A model generated the notes under the pieces. The model did not search any database. It was not told the origin of the DNA and saw nothing but the letters and a program-made list of their open reading frames with translations. A DNA stretch of 64,000 nucleotides from Phocaeicola faecalis (GTDB lineage: Bacteria > Bacteroidota > Bacteroidia > Bacteroidales > Bacteroidaceae): contig NZ_JADNRM010000007.1 of assembly GCF_021730445.1 (NCBI RefSeq), forward strand, positions 110,089 through 174,088, in the 5' to 3' direction. Shown here in pieces: positions 26,107-36,855 of this stretch. The translations under genes and the position numbers were made by a program. Each line of letters begins with the position of its first letter. Within the stretch, counting starts at the first letter, position 1.

Positions 26107-27005
26107 GCGTAAATATCGGCAGTTTGATGATGTCTAACCCTGTTATGACAGCATCGGGTACATTTGGTTATGGAAAAGAGTTTGAGGACTTTGTCGATTT
26201 GGAAAAAATTGGCGGTATCATTGTAAAGGGGACTACTCTCCATCATCGTGAGGGAAATCCTTATCCGCGCATGGCGGAGACTCCCATGGGGATGCTGAAT
26301 GCCGTAGGATTGCAAAATAAGGGTGTACACTACTTCGTAGAGCATATATATCCTCAGATAAAGGATATCAATACCAATATGATTGTAAACGTCTCAGGCT
26401 CGGCTGTAGAAGACTATGCCAAGACCGCAGAAATTATCAATGAACTTGATAAGATTCCGGCGATTGAATTGAATATTTCCTGTCCGAATGTAAAGCAGGG
26501 AGGCATGGCTTTCGGTGTTTCTGCCAAAGGTTGTTCGGAGGTGGTAAAAGCAGTTCGTGAGGTGTATAAGAAGACTTTGATTGTAAAGTTATCGCCTAAT
26601 GTAACGGATATCACCGAGATAGCACGGGCTGCCGAAGCATCGGGCGCCGATAGTGTTTCTTTGATAAACACATTGCTGGGTATGGCAATTGATGCAGAGA
26701 AACGCCGTCCTGTTCTTTCGACCATTACCGGCGGTATGAGTGGCGCAGCAGTAAAACCGATTGCTCTGCGTATGGTTTGGCAAGTAGCTAAAGCGGTAAA
26801 TATTCCTGTCATAGGTTTGGGGGGTATCATGGATTGGAAAGATGCGGTAGAGTTTATGCTTGCAGGTGCTACTGCTATACAGATTGGTACGGCAAACTTT
26901 ATAGACCCTGCTGTTACTGTCAAAGTATCAGAAGGCATAAATGACTATTTGGAGCGTCATGGATATACATCTGTAAAAGATATTATTGGTGCATTAGAAG
27001 TATAA
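26094..27005 (+). CDS. pyrD: Dihydroorotate dehydrogenase, class 1B catalytic subunit
   Basis: 303 aa, fourth step of pyrimidine synthesis. FMN-binding TIM barrel with [13 protein letters not shown] near the N-terminus, the catalytic-loop region [17 protein letters not shown] (Cys of the class 1B type), [22 protein letters not shown], and the phosphate-binding [17 protein letters not shown] and IQIGTANF. The overlap with pyrK and the class 1B type agree: this enzyme needs PyrK. Confidence 0.96.
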   Translation: MADLSVNIGSLMMSNPVMTASGTFGYGKEFEDFVDLEKIGGIIVKGTTLHHREGNPYPRMAETPMGMLNAVGLQNKGVHYFVEHIYPQIKDINTNMIVNVSGSAVEDYAKTAEIINELDKIPAIELNISCPNVKQGGMAFGVSAKGCSEVVKAVREVYKKTLIVKLSPNVTDITEIARAAEASGADSVSLINTLLGMAIDAEKRRPVLSTITGGMSGAAVKPIALRMVWQVAKAVNIPVIGLGGIMDWKDAVEFMLAGATAIQIGTANFIDPAVTVKVSEGINDYLERHGYTSVKDIIGALEV

Positions 27006-27028
27006 TAGTTTTACCTTGGTGTAACTTG

Positions 27029-27080
27029 GCCCCGCAAGGATGTTTTGAGGTCTTACTCTTTATCCTTGCGGGGCTTTTTG
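27029..27080 (+). terminator. Terminator of pyrK-pyrD
   Basis: CCCCGCAAGGAT (27030-27041) pairs with ATCCTTGCGGGG (27062-27073), followed by CTTTTTG. Confidence 0.92.
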
Positions 27081-27305
27081 TTCTTATTGCCTGAGGTGGT
27101 TTGACTCTTGAATAAGTTGCATCTGCAACTTTGTACAAGGGTATCAAATGATAACCTCAAAGATTTTTTGCGATGAAATGGTTCGTTTTTGCAAAAGAGA
27201 AGGTCGGAATATGCAGAAAAAACTTTATTCTGAGGTGGAAAGGCTCCATCTATTCTTTAATATGCTTGAAAGGCTGAAGTAGAACTTTAAGTAGATATAT
27301 ACCTA
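27081..27305. other. Intergenic stretch, nothing recognised
   Basis: About 225 bases between two terminators of convergent genes. No gene, RNA or repeat is visible. Confidence 0.6.
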
Positions 27306-27357
27306 AAAAAGAGGAGGTGCAGACGTCAGTTATTACCGTCTGCACCTCTTTATTTTT
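27306..27357 (-). terminator. Terminator of trmD
   Basis: AGGTGCAGACG (27315-27325) pairs with CGTCTGCACCT (27337-27347). On the minus strand it ends in a T run; the plus-strand side is also T-rich, so it may work in both directions. Confidence 0.9.
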
Positions 27358-27368
27358 ATATCTATTTT

Positions 27369-28043
27369 TTATTTTAGCAAATCCGGTCTTAGGCGCTGGG
27401 TTCGTTCTAAAGACTGCTGAAGTTCCCACTCTTTTATTTTTGCTTCGTGTCCCGATAAGAGTACATCGGGAACAGCCCATCCATTGTACTCGGCCGGACG
27501 CGTATAGACAGGAGCAGCCAATAAATTATCTTGGAAAGAATCAGACAAAGCAGATTGCTCGTCAGAAATTACTCCGGGGATGATACGAACCACTGCATCG
27601 GCAATAACAGCCGCAGCAAGTTCACCTCCTGTCAAAACATAGTCACCTATACTGATTTCTTTCGTAATGAAATGTTCACGAATCCGGTAGTCTATCCCCT
27701 TAAAATGCCCACATAAGATGATTAAGTTTTTGGCAAGTGAGAGAGAGTTTGCCATCGGTTGATTGAACTGTTCTCCATCGGGGCTTGTAAAAATTACTTC
27801 ATCATATTCGCGTTCCGCTTTCAGAGCAGAAATGCATCGGTCTATCGGCTCAATCTTCATCACCATGCCGGCAAATCCCCCAAAAGGATAATCATCTACT
27901 TTACGATAACGGTCAAAAGCATAGTCACGCAAGTTATGTATATGAATTTCTGCGATTCCTTTCTTTTGTGCCCGGCTCATAATGGAGCAGTTGAAGAAGC
28001 CTTCCAGCATCTCGGGCAATACAGTTATGATATCTATTCTCAT
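27369..28043 (-). CDS. trmD: tRNA (guanine-37-N1)-methyltransferase
   Basis: 224 aa; methylates G37 of tRNAs next to the anticodon, preventing +1 frameshifts. SPOUT knot. Motifs: [13 protein letters not shown] at the start, [15 protein letters not shown] near 55, [12 protein letters not shown] near 110 and [20 protein letters not shown] near 130. Length is normal (the E. coli enzyme is 255 aa with a longer tail). Divergent from ligA. Confidence 0.96.
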   Translation of the reverse strand: MRIDIITVLPEMLEGFFNCSIMSRAQKKGIAEIHIHNLRDYAFDRYRKVDDYPFGGFAGMVMKIEPIDRCISALKAEREYDEVIFTSPDGEQFNQPMANSLSLAKNLIILCGHFKGIDYRIREHFITKEISIGDYVLTGGELAAAVIADAVVRIIPGVISDEQSALSDSFQDNLLAAPVYTRPAEYNGWAVPDVLLSGHEAKIKEWELQQSLERTQRLRPDLLK

Positions 28044-28060
28044 TTTCTATTTATTTTTTG

Positions 28061-30140
<2,080 letters not shown>

Positions 30141-30201
30141 CTTTTTAGTATGTATAATTTAAAAATCATGTGATTTTTATCGCTAAAATAGAAAATATTC
30201 G

Positions 30202-30209
30202 TACTTTTG
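30202..30209 (+). promoter_or_regulatory. Predicted -7 box of dapA
   Basis: TACTTTTG, 32 bases before the dapA start. No clear -33 match. Confidence 0.5.
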
Positions 30210-30241
30210 TGGGCTATTGAATAAGAGTTTATTATTTATTT

Positions 30242-31135
30242 ATGATACAAGCAAGATTAAAAGGAATGGGGGTGGCACTGATCACTCCTTTCAAAGAAGA
30301 TGATAGCGTTGATTATGAAGCGTTACTCCGTTTGGTAGATTACCAACTACAGAACGGAACAGACTTTTTGTGTGTGTTGGGAACTACCGCCGAGACCCCG
30401 ACCCTGACCAAGGAAGAAAAAGATAAGATAAAACGTTTGGTGGTAGAAAGAGTGAACGGACGGATTCCCATATTGTTAGGAATCAGTAGTAACTGCACCC
30501 GCACTGTAGTCGAATCGCTGAAAAATGATGATTTTACCGGTGTAGATGCTGTTCTCGTAGCTGTACCATATTATAATAAACCCTCTCAGGAAGGCATTTA
30601 TCAGCACTATAAAGCGATTGCCGAAGCTACCAATCTTCCGGTAGTACTTTATAATGTTCCCGGACGTACGGGTGTAAATATGACAGCTGAAACAACTTTG
30701 CGTTTGGCACGCGATTTTAAAAATATCATTGCCATCAAGGAAGCTTCTGGAAATATTACCCAAATGGATGATATTATCAAGAATAAGCCGGCTAATTTTG
30801 ATGTGATTTCGGGCGATGACGGAATAACTTTTCCTTTAATTACACTAGGCGCAGTGGGGGTTATTTCAGTGATTGGCAATGCCTTTCCACGTGAGTTTAG
30901 TCGCATGACACGATTGGCTCTTCAGGGAGATTTTGCGAATGCTTTGACTATTCATCATAAATTTACAGAACTGTTTAGCTTGTTGTTTGTCGATGGAAAT
31001 CCGGCCGGAGTGAAAGCTATGCTGAACGTGATGGGGTTGATTGAGAATAAGTTGCGTCTGCCTTTGGTCCCTACCCGAATCACTACTTTCGAGAAGATGC
31101 GTGCCATATTGGATGAATTGAAGATTAAATGCTGA
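30242..31135 (+). CDS. dapA: 4-hydroxy-tetrahydrodipicolinate synthase
   Basis: 297 aa; condenses aspartate semialdehyde with pyruvate, the first step to lysine and diaminopimelate. TIM-barrel aldolase with the pyruvate-binding LGTTAETPTL (about 47-56), Tyr137 in LYNVPGRTG, and the Schiff-base Lys166 in IAIKEASGN. Followed by a hairpin terminator, so it is probably a single-gene unit. Confidence 0.96.
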   Translation: MIQARLKGMGVALITPFKEDDSVDYEALLRLVDYQLQNGTDFLCVLGTTAETPTLTKEEKDKIKRLVVERVNGRIPILLGISSNCTRTVVESLKNDDFTGVDAVLVAVPYYNKPSQEGIYQHYKAIAEATNLPVVLYNVPGRTGVNMTAETTLRLARDFKNIIAIKEASGNITQMDDIIKNKPANFDVISGDDGITFPLITLGAVGVISVIGNAFPREFSRMTRLALQGDFANALTIHHKFTELFSLLFVDGNPAGVKAMLNVMGLIENKLRLPLVPTRITTFEKMRAILDELKIKC

Positions 31136-31218
31136 AAAGATAAAGTGTCATAGAGGAGGCTCTATCTTAAAATAAAAAACAGAACGTTGAAAATCTTATA
31201 GTTTAAACACTTAGAAGA

Positions 31219-31277
31219 AAAATCTCCCTGTTTTGCCTTGTACTGTGATGAATAAGGCTAAAAGAGGGAGATTTTTA
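31219..31277 (+). terminator. Terminator of dapA
   Basis: AAAATCTCCCT (31219-31229) pairs with AGGGAGATTTT (31264-31274), with an inner GCCTT/AAGGC stem. Confidence 0.85.
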
Positions 31278-31400
31278 TATGATGACTCCCCATTATAATA
31301 AAGCTGTTTTATTTTTCTGCTTTGAGGCAGTCCTTAGTGAGTTTGTTGGGAGATGGAGAAAGCTCAACTTGAAAATTGAGGTATTGTTAACCCTAAACAA

Positions 31401-31510
31401 TGCCCATTGTTTGGGAAAGTTGTTTCCATTGTTTCCAAAAAATGTCTCCATTGTTTTAGGAAAACCTCGGGTCAGTTTAGGCTTTGCCCCCTATGTTTTG
31501 GATTGCCCCC
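31401..31510. repeat. Degenerate tandem array, 22-bp period
   Basis: Three clear units at 31401, 31423 and 31445 share CCATTGTTT plus an A-rich tail; two weaker units at 31467 and 31489 keep the phase. The GTTTTAGGAAAAC core resembles the TTTTTGGAAAAC core of the 21-bp array at 6029. Confidence 0.5.
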
Positions 31511-31526
31511 TTGTCCGAGCATACTA

Positions 31527-31558
31527 CAAAAAAAGACCATCTTCGCAGATAGTCTTTC
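31527..31558 (-). terminator. Terminator of the tRNA-Arg cluster
   Basis: On the minus strand AAAGAC-TATCT-GCGA-AGATG-GTCTTT, with one mismatch, ends in seven T. Confidence 0.8.
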
Positions 31559-31562
31559 TTTG

Positions 31563-31636
31563 TGATCGCGACAGGATTCAAACCTGTAACCGGCTGATCC
31601 GTAGTCAGCTACTCTATTCAGTTGAGCTACGCGACC
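31563..31636 (-). tRNA. tRNA-Arg(ACG), copy nearest the terminator
   Basis: 74 nt cloverleaf without encoded CCA. Acceptor stem GGTCGCG/CGCGATC, D stem GCTC/GAGT, anticodon stem GCTGA/TCAGC with loop CTACGGA (anticodon ACG), T stem ACAGG/CCTGT with loop TTTGAAT. The A at position 70 pairs with U3, unlike copies two and three. Confidence 0.95.
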
Positions 31637-31667
31637 CTTTAACTTTTTCTAATAAAAATAATGAATG

Positions 31668-31741
31668 TGACCGCGACAGGATTCAAACCTGTAACCGGCT
31701 GATCCGTAGTCAGCTACTCTATTCAGTTGAGCTACGCGACC
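31668..31741 (-). tRNA. tRNA-Arg(ACG)
   Basis: Same tRNA as its neighbours. The acceptor stem is GGTCGCG/CGCGGTC, with a U3-G70 wobble plus a G2-U71 wobble, the weakest of the six. Confidence 0.95.
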
Positions 31742-31772
31742 CTTTAACTTTTTCTAATAAAAATAATGAATG

Positions 31773-31846
31773 TGACCGCGACAGGATTCAAACCTGTAAC
31801 CGGCTGATCCGTAGTCAGCTACTCTATTCAGTTGAGCTACGCGACC
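31773..31846 (-). tRNA. tRNA-Arg(ACG)
   Basis: Identical to the preceding copy including the wobble pairs in the acceptor stem. The flanking spacer is also the same. Confidence 0.95.
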
Positions 31847-31877
31847 CTTTAACTTTTTCTAATAAAAATAATGAATG

Positions 31878-31951
31878 TGACCGCGACAGGATTCAAACCT
31901 GTAACCGGCTGATCCGTAGTCAGCTACTCTATTCAGTTGAGCTACGCGGCC
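31878..31951 (-). tRNA. tRNA-Arg(ACG)
   Basis: Acceptor stem GGCCGCG/CGCGGTC, restoring a C3-G70 pair. It stands at the junction of the two spacer types. Confidence 0.95.
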
Positions 31952-31985
31952 ATTGTCAAAACTTCTAATAACATTTATTTTTTTG

Positions 31986-32059
31986 TGACCGCGACAGGAT
32001 TCAAACCTGTAACCGGCTGATCCGTAGTCAGCTACTCTATTCAGTTGAGCTACGCGGCC
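31986..32059 (-). tRNA. tRNA-Arg(ACG)
   Basis: Identical to the copies at 31878 and 32094. The repeat period on this side of the cluster is 108 bp instead of 105. Confidence 0.95.
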
Positions 32060-32093
32060 ATTGTCAAAACTTCTAATAACATTTATTTTTTTG

Positions 32094-32167
32094 TGACCGC
32101 GACAGGATTCAAACCTGTAACCGGCTGATCCGTAGTCAGCTACTCTATTCAGTTGAGCTACGCGGCC
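32094..32167 (-). tRNA. tRNA-Arg(ACG), first copy transcribed
   Basis: First of the cluster behind the promoter at 32192-32221. Acceptor stem GGCCGCG/CGCGGTC, anticodon ACG. Confidence 0.95.
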
Positions 32168-32191
32168 ATTGTTCTTTCGTTTTGACGGGTG

Positions 32192-32221
32192 CAAAGATAC
32201 GGACTTTTTTTGAATCTGCAA
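32192..32221 (-). promoter_or_regulatory. Promoter of the tRNA-Arg cluster
   Basis: On the minus strand TTG (32221-32219) and TATCTTTG (32199-32192) with a 19-base spacer, 25 bases before the first tRNA. Confidence 0.65.
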
Positions 32222-32249
32222 GTATTTTAGCAACTCTTTTTTCAAAAAA

Positions 32250-34553
32250 TTATTCGATGAAACGGGAGTTAAATAGTTGCCATCCTAGCGTGAGCCCTAC
32301 ATTCCAGTCGTTACTCGGTGAGCTATAATGATTTACATACGCACTGATAGAACCGAAAGATAACTGGAATACCAAAGAAACTTCTCCTAAATATTCGAAC
32401 TTTGTGAAGGCTTTACCATAATATGCTTTTCCATATTCGTCTTTTTTAATGGGAAAGATGGGGATGAAGCCATAGAATTCGCCCCGTAATTGGATAGAAT
32501 TTCCCAATTGATAGATGGGAATGGCTCCGATTCCGGCATACTGATTGGCGCGGAACGCTTCATTATAGGTCACTTTGCTATGGGCAGTGGGTGTAAATTC
32601 ACCCGCTTCCATCAAGGTGGCGGTATAGTTATTTGAAAAGTTCCGTGAAGAGTAGTAGGCTTCCAGATAAGCACCCAGTGTAAACTTAGGGCTTATTTTG
32701 TGATAAGTTTCATTTTCGTAAGATACCTGCAACCATGATTGTATCTTCTTGTATTGATCTTCTACAGGGGCTTGCGGATTGCCTGCTTTAAACTTTTCCC
32801 TGCCTGTGAATATTTGTGCTGCCATTTTTTCTCTGCTCCCCTGGGTGGCAAATTGACGTGCGTTCAGAGTACTTCCTTCCAAAACGATGGAGCCTCCAAA
32901 GATGTCGTAAGTGCTGCGGTCATGCTTCGCTTGGCTGAAATCGATGATGTTGGTCTGGAAATAGCGATCTTGAATACGTGCGATTCCTATGCCGAATTCA
33001 GCTTTCTTTCGGCTGAGAAAGGGAAGTGCCGCATTTATCTTCACAAATTCCTCTTTCTTTTTGTTAAAAGCCGGATTGTCGTTGTTGGAGAATAACTTTT
33101 CTTCTTTATAGTAGTCTAAAGTGGAGATAGAGGCTATGAAACGATATGAAGTAGGTATTCGGGTTGGAAAATCAATACGTGCTGCCAGTTGAAGGTTATT
33201 GTAAATCCTGCCAAGTTGTCCGTCGAATGTAAATTCTTTCGAGTAATAGTTCAGGTTTTGGTATGATGCACCAAAATAAACTTGGTTGGCTCCACTAGAG
33301 GAGACATTACCCCCAACTCGGGCAGAGAGATTGGCTTCCATTTTGACCTGCAGGTTCAAATCGTAAGTGCCGTCTTCTCTATTATAAACGGCATGAGGGA
33401 TAATTTCAGAAATTATATTATCTGACAATAGGCGGAAGTATCCTTGTTTTACATCTTCTATTGTGAATGTTTCGTAATTATTTTCGTGGAATTCTTTACG
33501 GATATATTGTTTTTGTCGTTCATTGGCGCCTGTGATATTAACCGTTTTGAATCGAAGCTCGGGTAAATTGCTTTTATATGCCAAGCGCTGGAGTTCTATT
33601 TGGGCAGGGTTCACTCTTCGATGAATTCGGCTTTTTATGGAGTCCATCATTTCCAATGTGCGTTTGTAGCCGATGTCATGCAATTCGTCGAAACGGTTGA
33701 AATCCATCAGATTGACATCATCGTATTTGAAAGTCAATAGAATTCCCAAAGAATCGGGTAGCGTATAGTCTGTCTTTTGCATAATCATATTTTCCAATTG
33801 TCCCATGATGTCATCTTCTTTGGGTTTTCCGGGGTTGGTGGAAACGGCACTTCCTATAATAATATCAGGATGGAAGTCTTCTTTCATCACATTTACCGGA
33901 AAATTATTGTATATTCCTCCGTCATAAGCGAGTATAGAATCTATCTCAATCGGTTTGAACATGGCTGGAAAACTCATGGAAGCACGGACGGCATCTCCCA
34001 AATCACCGTCCTTCAATACCATGGCGCGTTTATTGTAAACGTCTGATGCAATGCAACGAAAAGGTACAAACAAACTATCAAAGTTTTCTTTGCATGCTGC
34101 GGTGGATTGGGCAAAAAGTTGCAGAAATACGATATTCATTTGAATAGGATCTACAATACTGTTGGGCAAAAAATGGGGCTTTACGCTTTTAAGGGAGTCC
34201 TTTAATGAAATACGAATGTTGATAAACTCCGGAGTCGGCGGATTCTTCTTAAAATAGTAGATATATTTTTCTTCGACATCTCCCGAATACCAGCGTCTAA
34301 AGTCATCTGATTTGAGTAATTGCTCCATTTCATCGGGAGAATATCCCATAGCGTAAAGTGAACCGACAATGGCACCCATAGAAGTACCGGTAATATAGTC
34401 TATGGGTATTCCGTTTTCTTCTAGTGCACGGATAATACCAATGTGAGTCAGTCCTTTGGCACCGCCGCCGCTCAATACAAGTCCTACTTTTTGTGCTTCC
34501 AATTGAAAAGGAATTAGTATTAAGAGCAAGAGTATATATATGTGTCGTTTCAT
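32250..34553 (-). CDS. Patatin-like phospholipase with outer-membrane beta-barrel
   Basis: 767 aa with a signal peptide (MKRHIYILLLLILIPFQLEA). The patatin domain (about 22-330) has the oxyanion loop SGGGAKG (28-34), the nucleophile in GTSMG (Ser58) and the catalytic Asp211 in DGG. A POTRA-like part (about 345-415) and a C-terminal 16-strand-type barrel follow, ending in an outer-membrane-like LTLGWQLFNSRFIE. This is the PlpD/type Vd-like layout. The start at 34553 is preferred over 34574 because the signal begins there. Likely exposes or secretes a phospholipase at the outer membrane; the substrate is unknown. Confidence 0.9.
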   Translation of the reverse strand: MKRHIYILLLLILIPFQLEAQKVGLVLSGGGAKGLTHIGIIRALEENGIPIDYITGTSMGAIVGSLYAMGYSPDEMEQLLKSDDFRRWYSGDVEEKYIYYFKKNPPTPEFINIRISLKDSLKSVKPHFLPNSIVDPIQMNIVFLQLFAQSTAACKENFDSLFVPFRCIASDVYNKRAMVLKDGDLGDAVRASMSFPAMFKPIEIDSILAYDGGIYNNFPVNVMKEDFHPDIIIGSAVSTNPGKPKEDDIMGQLENMIMQKTDYTLPDSLGILLTFKYDDVNLMDFNRFDELHDIGYKRTLEMMDSIKSRIHRRVNPAQIELQRLAYKSNLPELRFKTVNITGANERQKQYIRKEFHENNYETFTIEDVKQGYFRLLSDNIISEIIPHAVYNREDGTYDLNLQVKMEANLSARVGGNVSSSGANQVYFGASYQNLNYYSKEFTFDGQLGRIYNNLQLAARIDFPTRIPTSYRFIASISTLDYYKEEKLFSNNDNPAFNKKKEEFVKINAALPFLSRKKAEFGIGIARIQDRYFQTNIIDFSQAKHDRSTYDIFGGSIVLEGSTLNARQFATQGSREKMAAQIFTGREKFKAGNPQAPVEDQYKKIQSWLQVSYENETYHKISPKFTLGAYLEAYYSSRNFSNNYTATLMEAGEFTPTAHSKVTYNEAFRANQYAGIGAIPIYQLGNSIQLRGEFYGFIPIFPIKKDEYGKAYYGKAFTKFEYLGEVSLVFQLSFGSISAYVNHYSSPSNDWNVGLTLGWQLFNSRFIE

Positions 34554-34613
34554 GGATTTTCTATATTTCCCCAAATATAGAAATAAATCTTTGTATATAT
34601 TCGTTTTGGAAAT

Positions 34614-34672
34614 AAAAAAAGAGAAAGTGTCAAAAGCAATTGTCTGGTTTTGCTGTTGGCACCTTCTCTTTA
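34614..34672 (-). terminator. Terminator of htpG
   Basis: AAAGAGAA.GTG.CAA pairs across a loop of about 20 bases, with two mismatches; the minus strand ends in seven T. Confidence 0.75.
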
Positions 34673-34694
34673 GTTATGAGAAAAGCTCATGAAA

Positions 34695-36740
34695 TCAGAT
34701 TAATTCGATACTTCGTTTTACAAAGTTGGTCAGAGCTTCTCCTTTTAGCATATTGTTTTGCAATAATGCAAGGTCGATTAATTGGCGGATTATTTTATTC
34801 CCACTGGCATATTCGCCTAAGACGGCTTGTTTCTTGGTTGTTTCATCCGAGATTTTCTTATCGATGTCACTCAATTCATCTTTTTCTGCTTGCGGGATGT
34901 CTTCTGATTTTTTGCCTTCTTGAGCCTTTTGAAGTTCACTGCGACGATTGTTCAAAGTTGCCATTTCGTTTTCGATAGGTTCAAGTGTTGCCTTGCATGA
35001 GCTATCGGCATCTGCCAATACTTGTTTTACAAGTTTGTGATCGGCGTTCAAAACAAGGTTATACATATTTGGCATTTCTCCATAAAAGCTCATACCAGTT
35101 TGGATATTAGCCATTTCTTTCATACGGCGCATATATTCGCTTTGTGTAATCATTATCGGTGCACCGTTTTCTCCCAGTGATTGCGCTTCGACATTGAATT
35201 CCACTTTCTTTATCTGAGGCAATTGGCTACGGAAGACGGAGGAAAGAATTTCACGTTGGCCATATTCCAAATCAGCTTCTTTATGCTCTTCTTTGGCTAT
35301 CAAGCGGTCGATGACATCACTATCCACACGGGTGAAGCGACTTTTCTCAAATTTTTGTTCGAGCATGCTTACCATGGCTACATCCAATTGGCCGTCCATC
35401 AGTAATACATTGTAACCTTTGTTTTTGGCAGCATCAATGTAACTGTATTGCTCGTCCAGATTGTTGGAATACAGATAAATCAGATTTCCGTCTTTATCTG
35501 TTTGGCTGTCTTTGATTAAAGTCTGATATTCCTCATAAGTGTAATATTTTCCGTCTGTATCTTTCAATAAAGCAAACTTATTAGCTTTTTCATAGAAATC
35601 TTCTTGAGTCAACATGCCATAATTGATGAAAATCTTCAAATCATCCCATTTTTCTTCAAATTCTTTACGGTCATTTTTGAAGATAGCTTGTAAACGGTCA
35701 GAAACTTTCTTTGAAATATAGGTAGAAATCTTCTTTACGTTCGAATCGCTTTGCAGATAAGAACGTGATACGTTTAATGGGATGTCCGGCGAATCAATTA
35801 CACCGTGCAAAAGAGTCAGAAAATCAGGTACAATGCCTTCTACTGAATCTGTTACATATACTTGATTACAATATAACTGGATTTTGTTTCGTTGTAATTC
35901 AATATTGCTCTTGATTTTCGGGAAGTAGAGAATACCTGTCAAATTAAACGGATAGTCTACATTTAAATGAATCCAGAACAATGGTTCGTCTGCCATCGGG
36001 TAGAGTTCCTGATAGAATTTTTTATAGTCTTCATCTTTTAGCTCCACCGGTTTACGAGTCCAAAGAGGATAAGTTTCGTTGATGATATTATCTTCGTCTG
36101 TTTCTACTTGTTTACCGTCTTTCCATTCTTTCTTCTTTCCAAAAGCTACAGGAATGGGGAGGAAACGACAATATTTGGTAAGTAAAGCGGAGATACGTGC
36201 TTCTTCTAAGAATTCTTTGCAATCATCGTCTATGTATAAGATAATGTCTGAGCCTCGATCTGCTTTTTCTACATCTTCTATAGTAAATTCGGGGCTTCCG
36301 TCGCAAGTCCATTTCACGGCTTGGGCACCTTCACGATACGATTTAGTGATGATTTCCACTTTTTTTGCTACCATAAATGCGGAGTAGAAGCCAAGTCCAA
36401 AGTGCCCGATAATGGCATTGGCGTCGTCTTTGTATTTTTCAAGGAAGTCATTGGCGCCTGAGAAAGCGATTTGGTTGATATACTTTTCTATTTCTTCAGC
36501 AGTCAGTCCGATACCACGGTCGGAGATGGTAATGGTGTCTGCATTCAAACTAACTTTGATAGTGAGGTTGCCCATTTCTCCTTTAAATTCCCCTTTGGAG
36601 GCAAGAGTCTTGAGCTTTTGGGTAGCATCTACTGCATTAGATACCAGTTCACGAAGAAATATTTCATGATCACTATATAAGAACTTTTTAATGATGGGGA
36701 AAATATTTTCAGTGGTTACCCCAATGTTTCCTTTTTGCAT
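34695..36740 (-). CDS. htpG: Molecular chaperone HtpG (Hsp90)
   Basis: 681 aa. N-terminal GHKL ATPase with EIFLRELVSNAVDA (N box), ISDRGIGLTAEEI and GHFGLGFYSAFMVA (lid and G boxes). The middle domain contains LNVSRSYLQSDSNVKKI, with the conserved Arg that contacts ATP. The C-terminal dimerisation part is more diverged and includes a charged segment (ELQKAQEGKKSEDI), longer than in E. coli HtpG (624 aa). It stands alone between terminators. No clear promoter box was found in the 115 bases upstream. Confidence 0.96.
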   Translation of the reverse strand: MQKGNIGVTTENIFPIIKKFLYSDHEIFLRELVSNAVDATQKLKTLASKGEFKGEMGNLTIKVSLNADTITISDRGIGLTAEEIEKYINQIAFSGANDFLEKYKDDANAIIGHFGLGFYSAFMVAKKVEIITKSYREGAQAVKWTCDGSPEFTIEDVEKADRGSDIILYIDDDCKEFLEEARISALLTKYCRFLPIPVAFGKKKEWKDGKQVETDEDNIINETYPLWTRKPVELKDEDYKKFYQELYPMADEPLFWIHLNVDYPFNLTGILYFPKIKSNIELQRNKIQLYCNQVYVTDSVEGIVPDFLTLLHGVIDSPDIPLNVSRSYLQSDSNVKKISTYISKKVSDRLQAIFKNDRKEFEEKWDDLKIFINYGMLTQEDFYEKANKFALLKDTDGKYYTYEEYQTLIKDSQTDKDGNLIYLYSNNLDEQYSYIDAAKNKGYNVLLMDGQLDVAMVSMLEQKFEKSRFTRVDSDVIDRLIAKEEHKEADLEYGQREILSSVFRSQLPQIKKVEFNVEAQSLGENGAPIMITQSEYMRRMKEMANIQTGMSFYGEMPNMYNLVLNADHKLVKQVLADADSSCKATLEPIENEMATLNNRRSELQKAQEGKKSEDIPQAEKDELSDIDKKISDETTKKQAVLGEYASGNKIIRQLIDLALLQNNMLKGEALTNFVKRSIELI

Positions 36741-36789
36741 ACTATTGATGTTTTAAGTTATTATTATTTGTTATTGTAAGCTTTAAGAC

Positions 36790-36828
36790 AAAAAAAATGC
36801 CAGATACGCAGGTATCTGACATTTTGGC
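36790..36828 (-). terminator. Terminator of clpC
   Basis: Minus strand CAGATAC-ctgc-GTATCTG with flanking AAAATG/CATTTT pairs and an eight-T tail. Confidence 0.9.
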
Positions 36829-36855
36829 GGTTATTTTTGAATAACTTTTAGTTCT

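Larger units (their letters stand above)
31136..31562. other. Intergenic region between dapA and the tRNA cluster
   Basis: It contains the dapA terminator, a degenerate 22-bp array (31401-31510) and the tRNA terminator. A long reading frame that begins at 31279 runs antisense through the tRNA genes and is not a protein. Confidence 0.6.

Noticed and set aside
31279..31968. A 229-codon plus-strand frame with a repeated peptide (DRDRIQTCNRLIRSQLLYSV)
   Set aside because: It is antisense translation of the tandem tRNA-Arg genes. The repetition comes from the tRNA copies, not from a protein.
31563..32167. CRISPR-like array because of regular repeats
   Set aside because: The repeats fold as complete tRNA cloverleaves and the spacers are nearly identical to each other; no cas genes are present.
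31859..32245. A minus-strand frame with repeated RVAQLNRVADYGSAGYRF
   Set aside because: It is sense-strand translation of the same tRNA genes, a known misannotation pattern.
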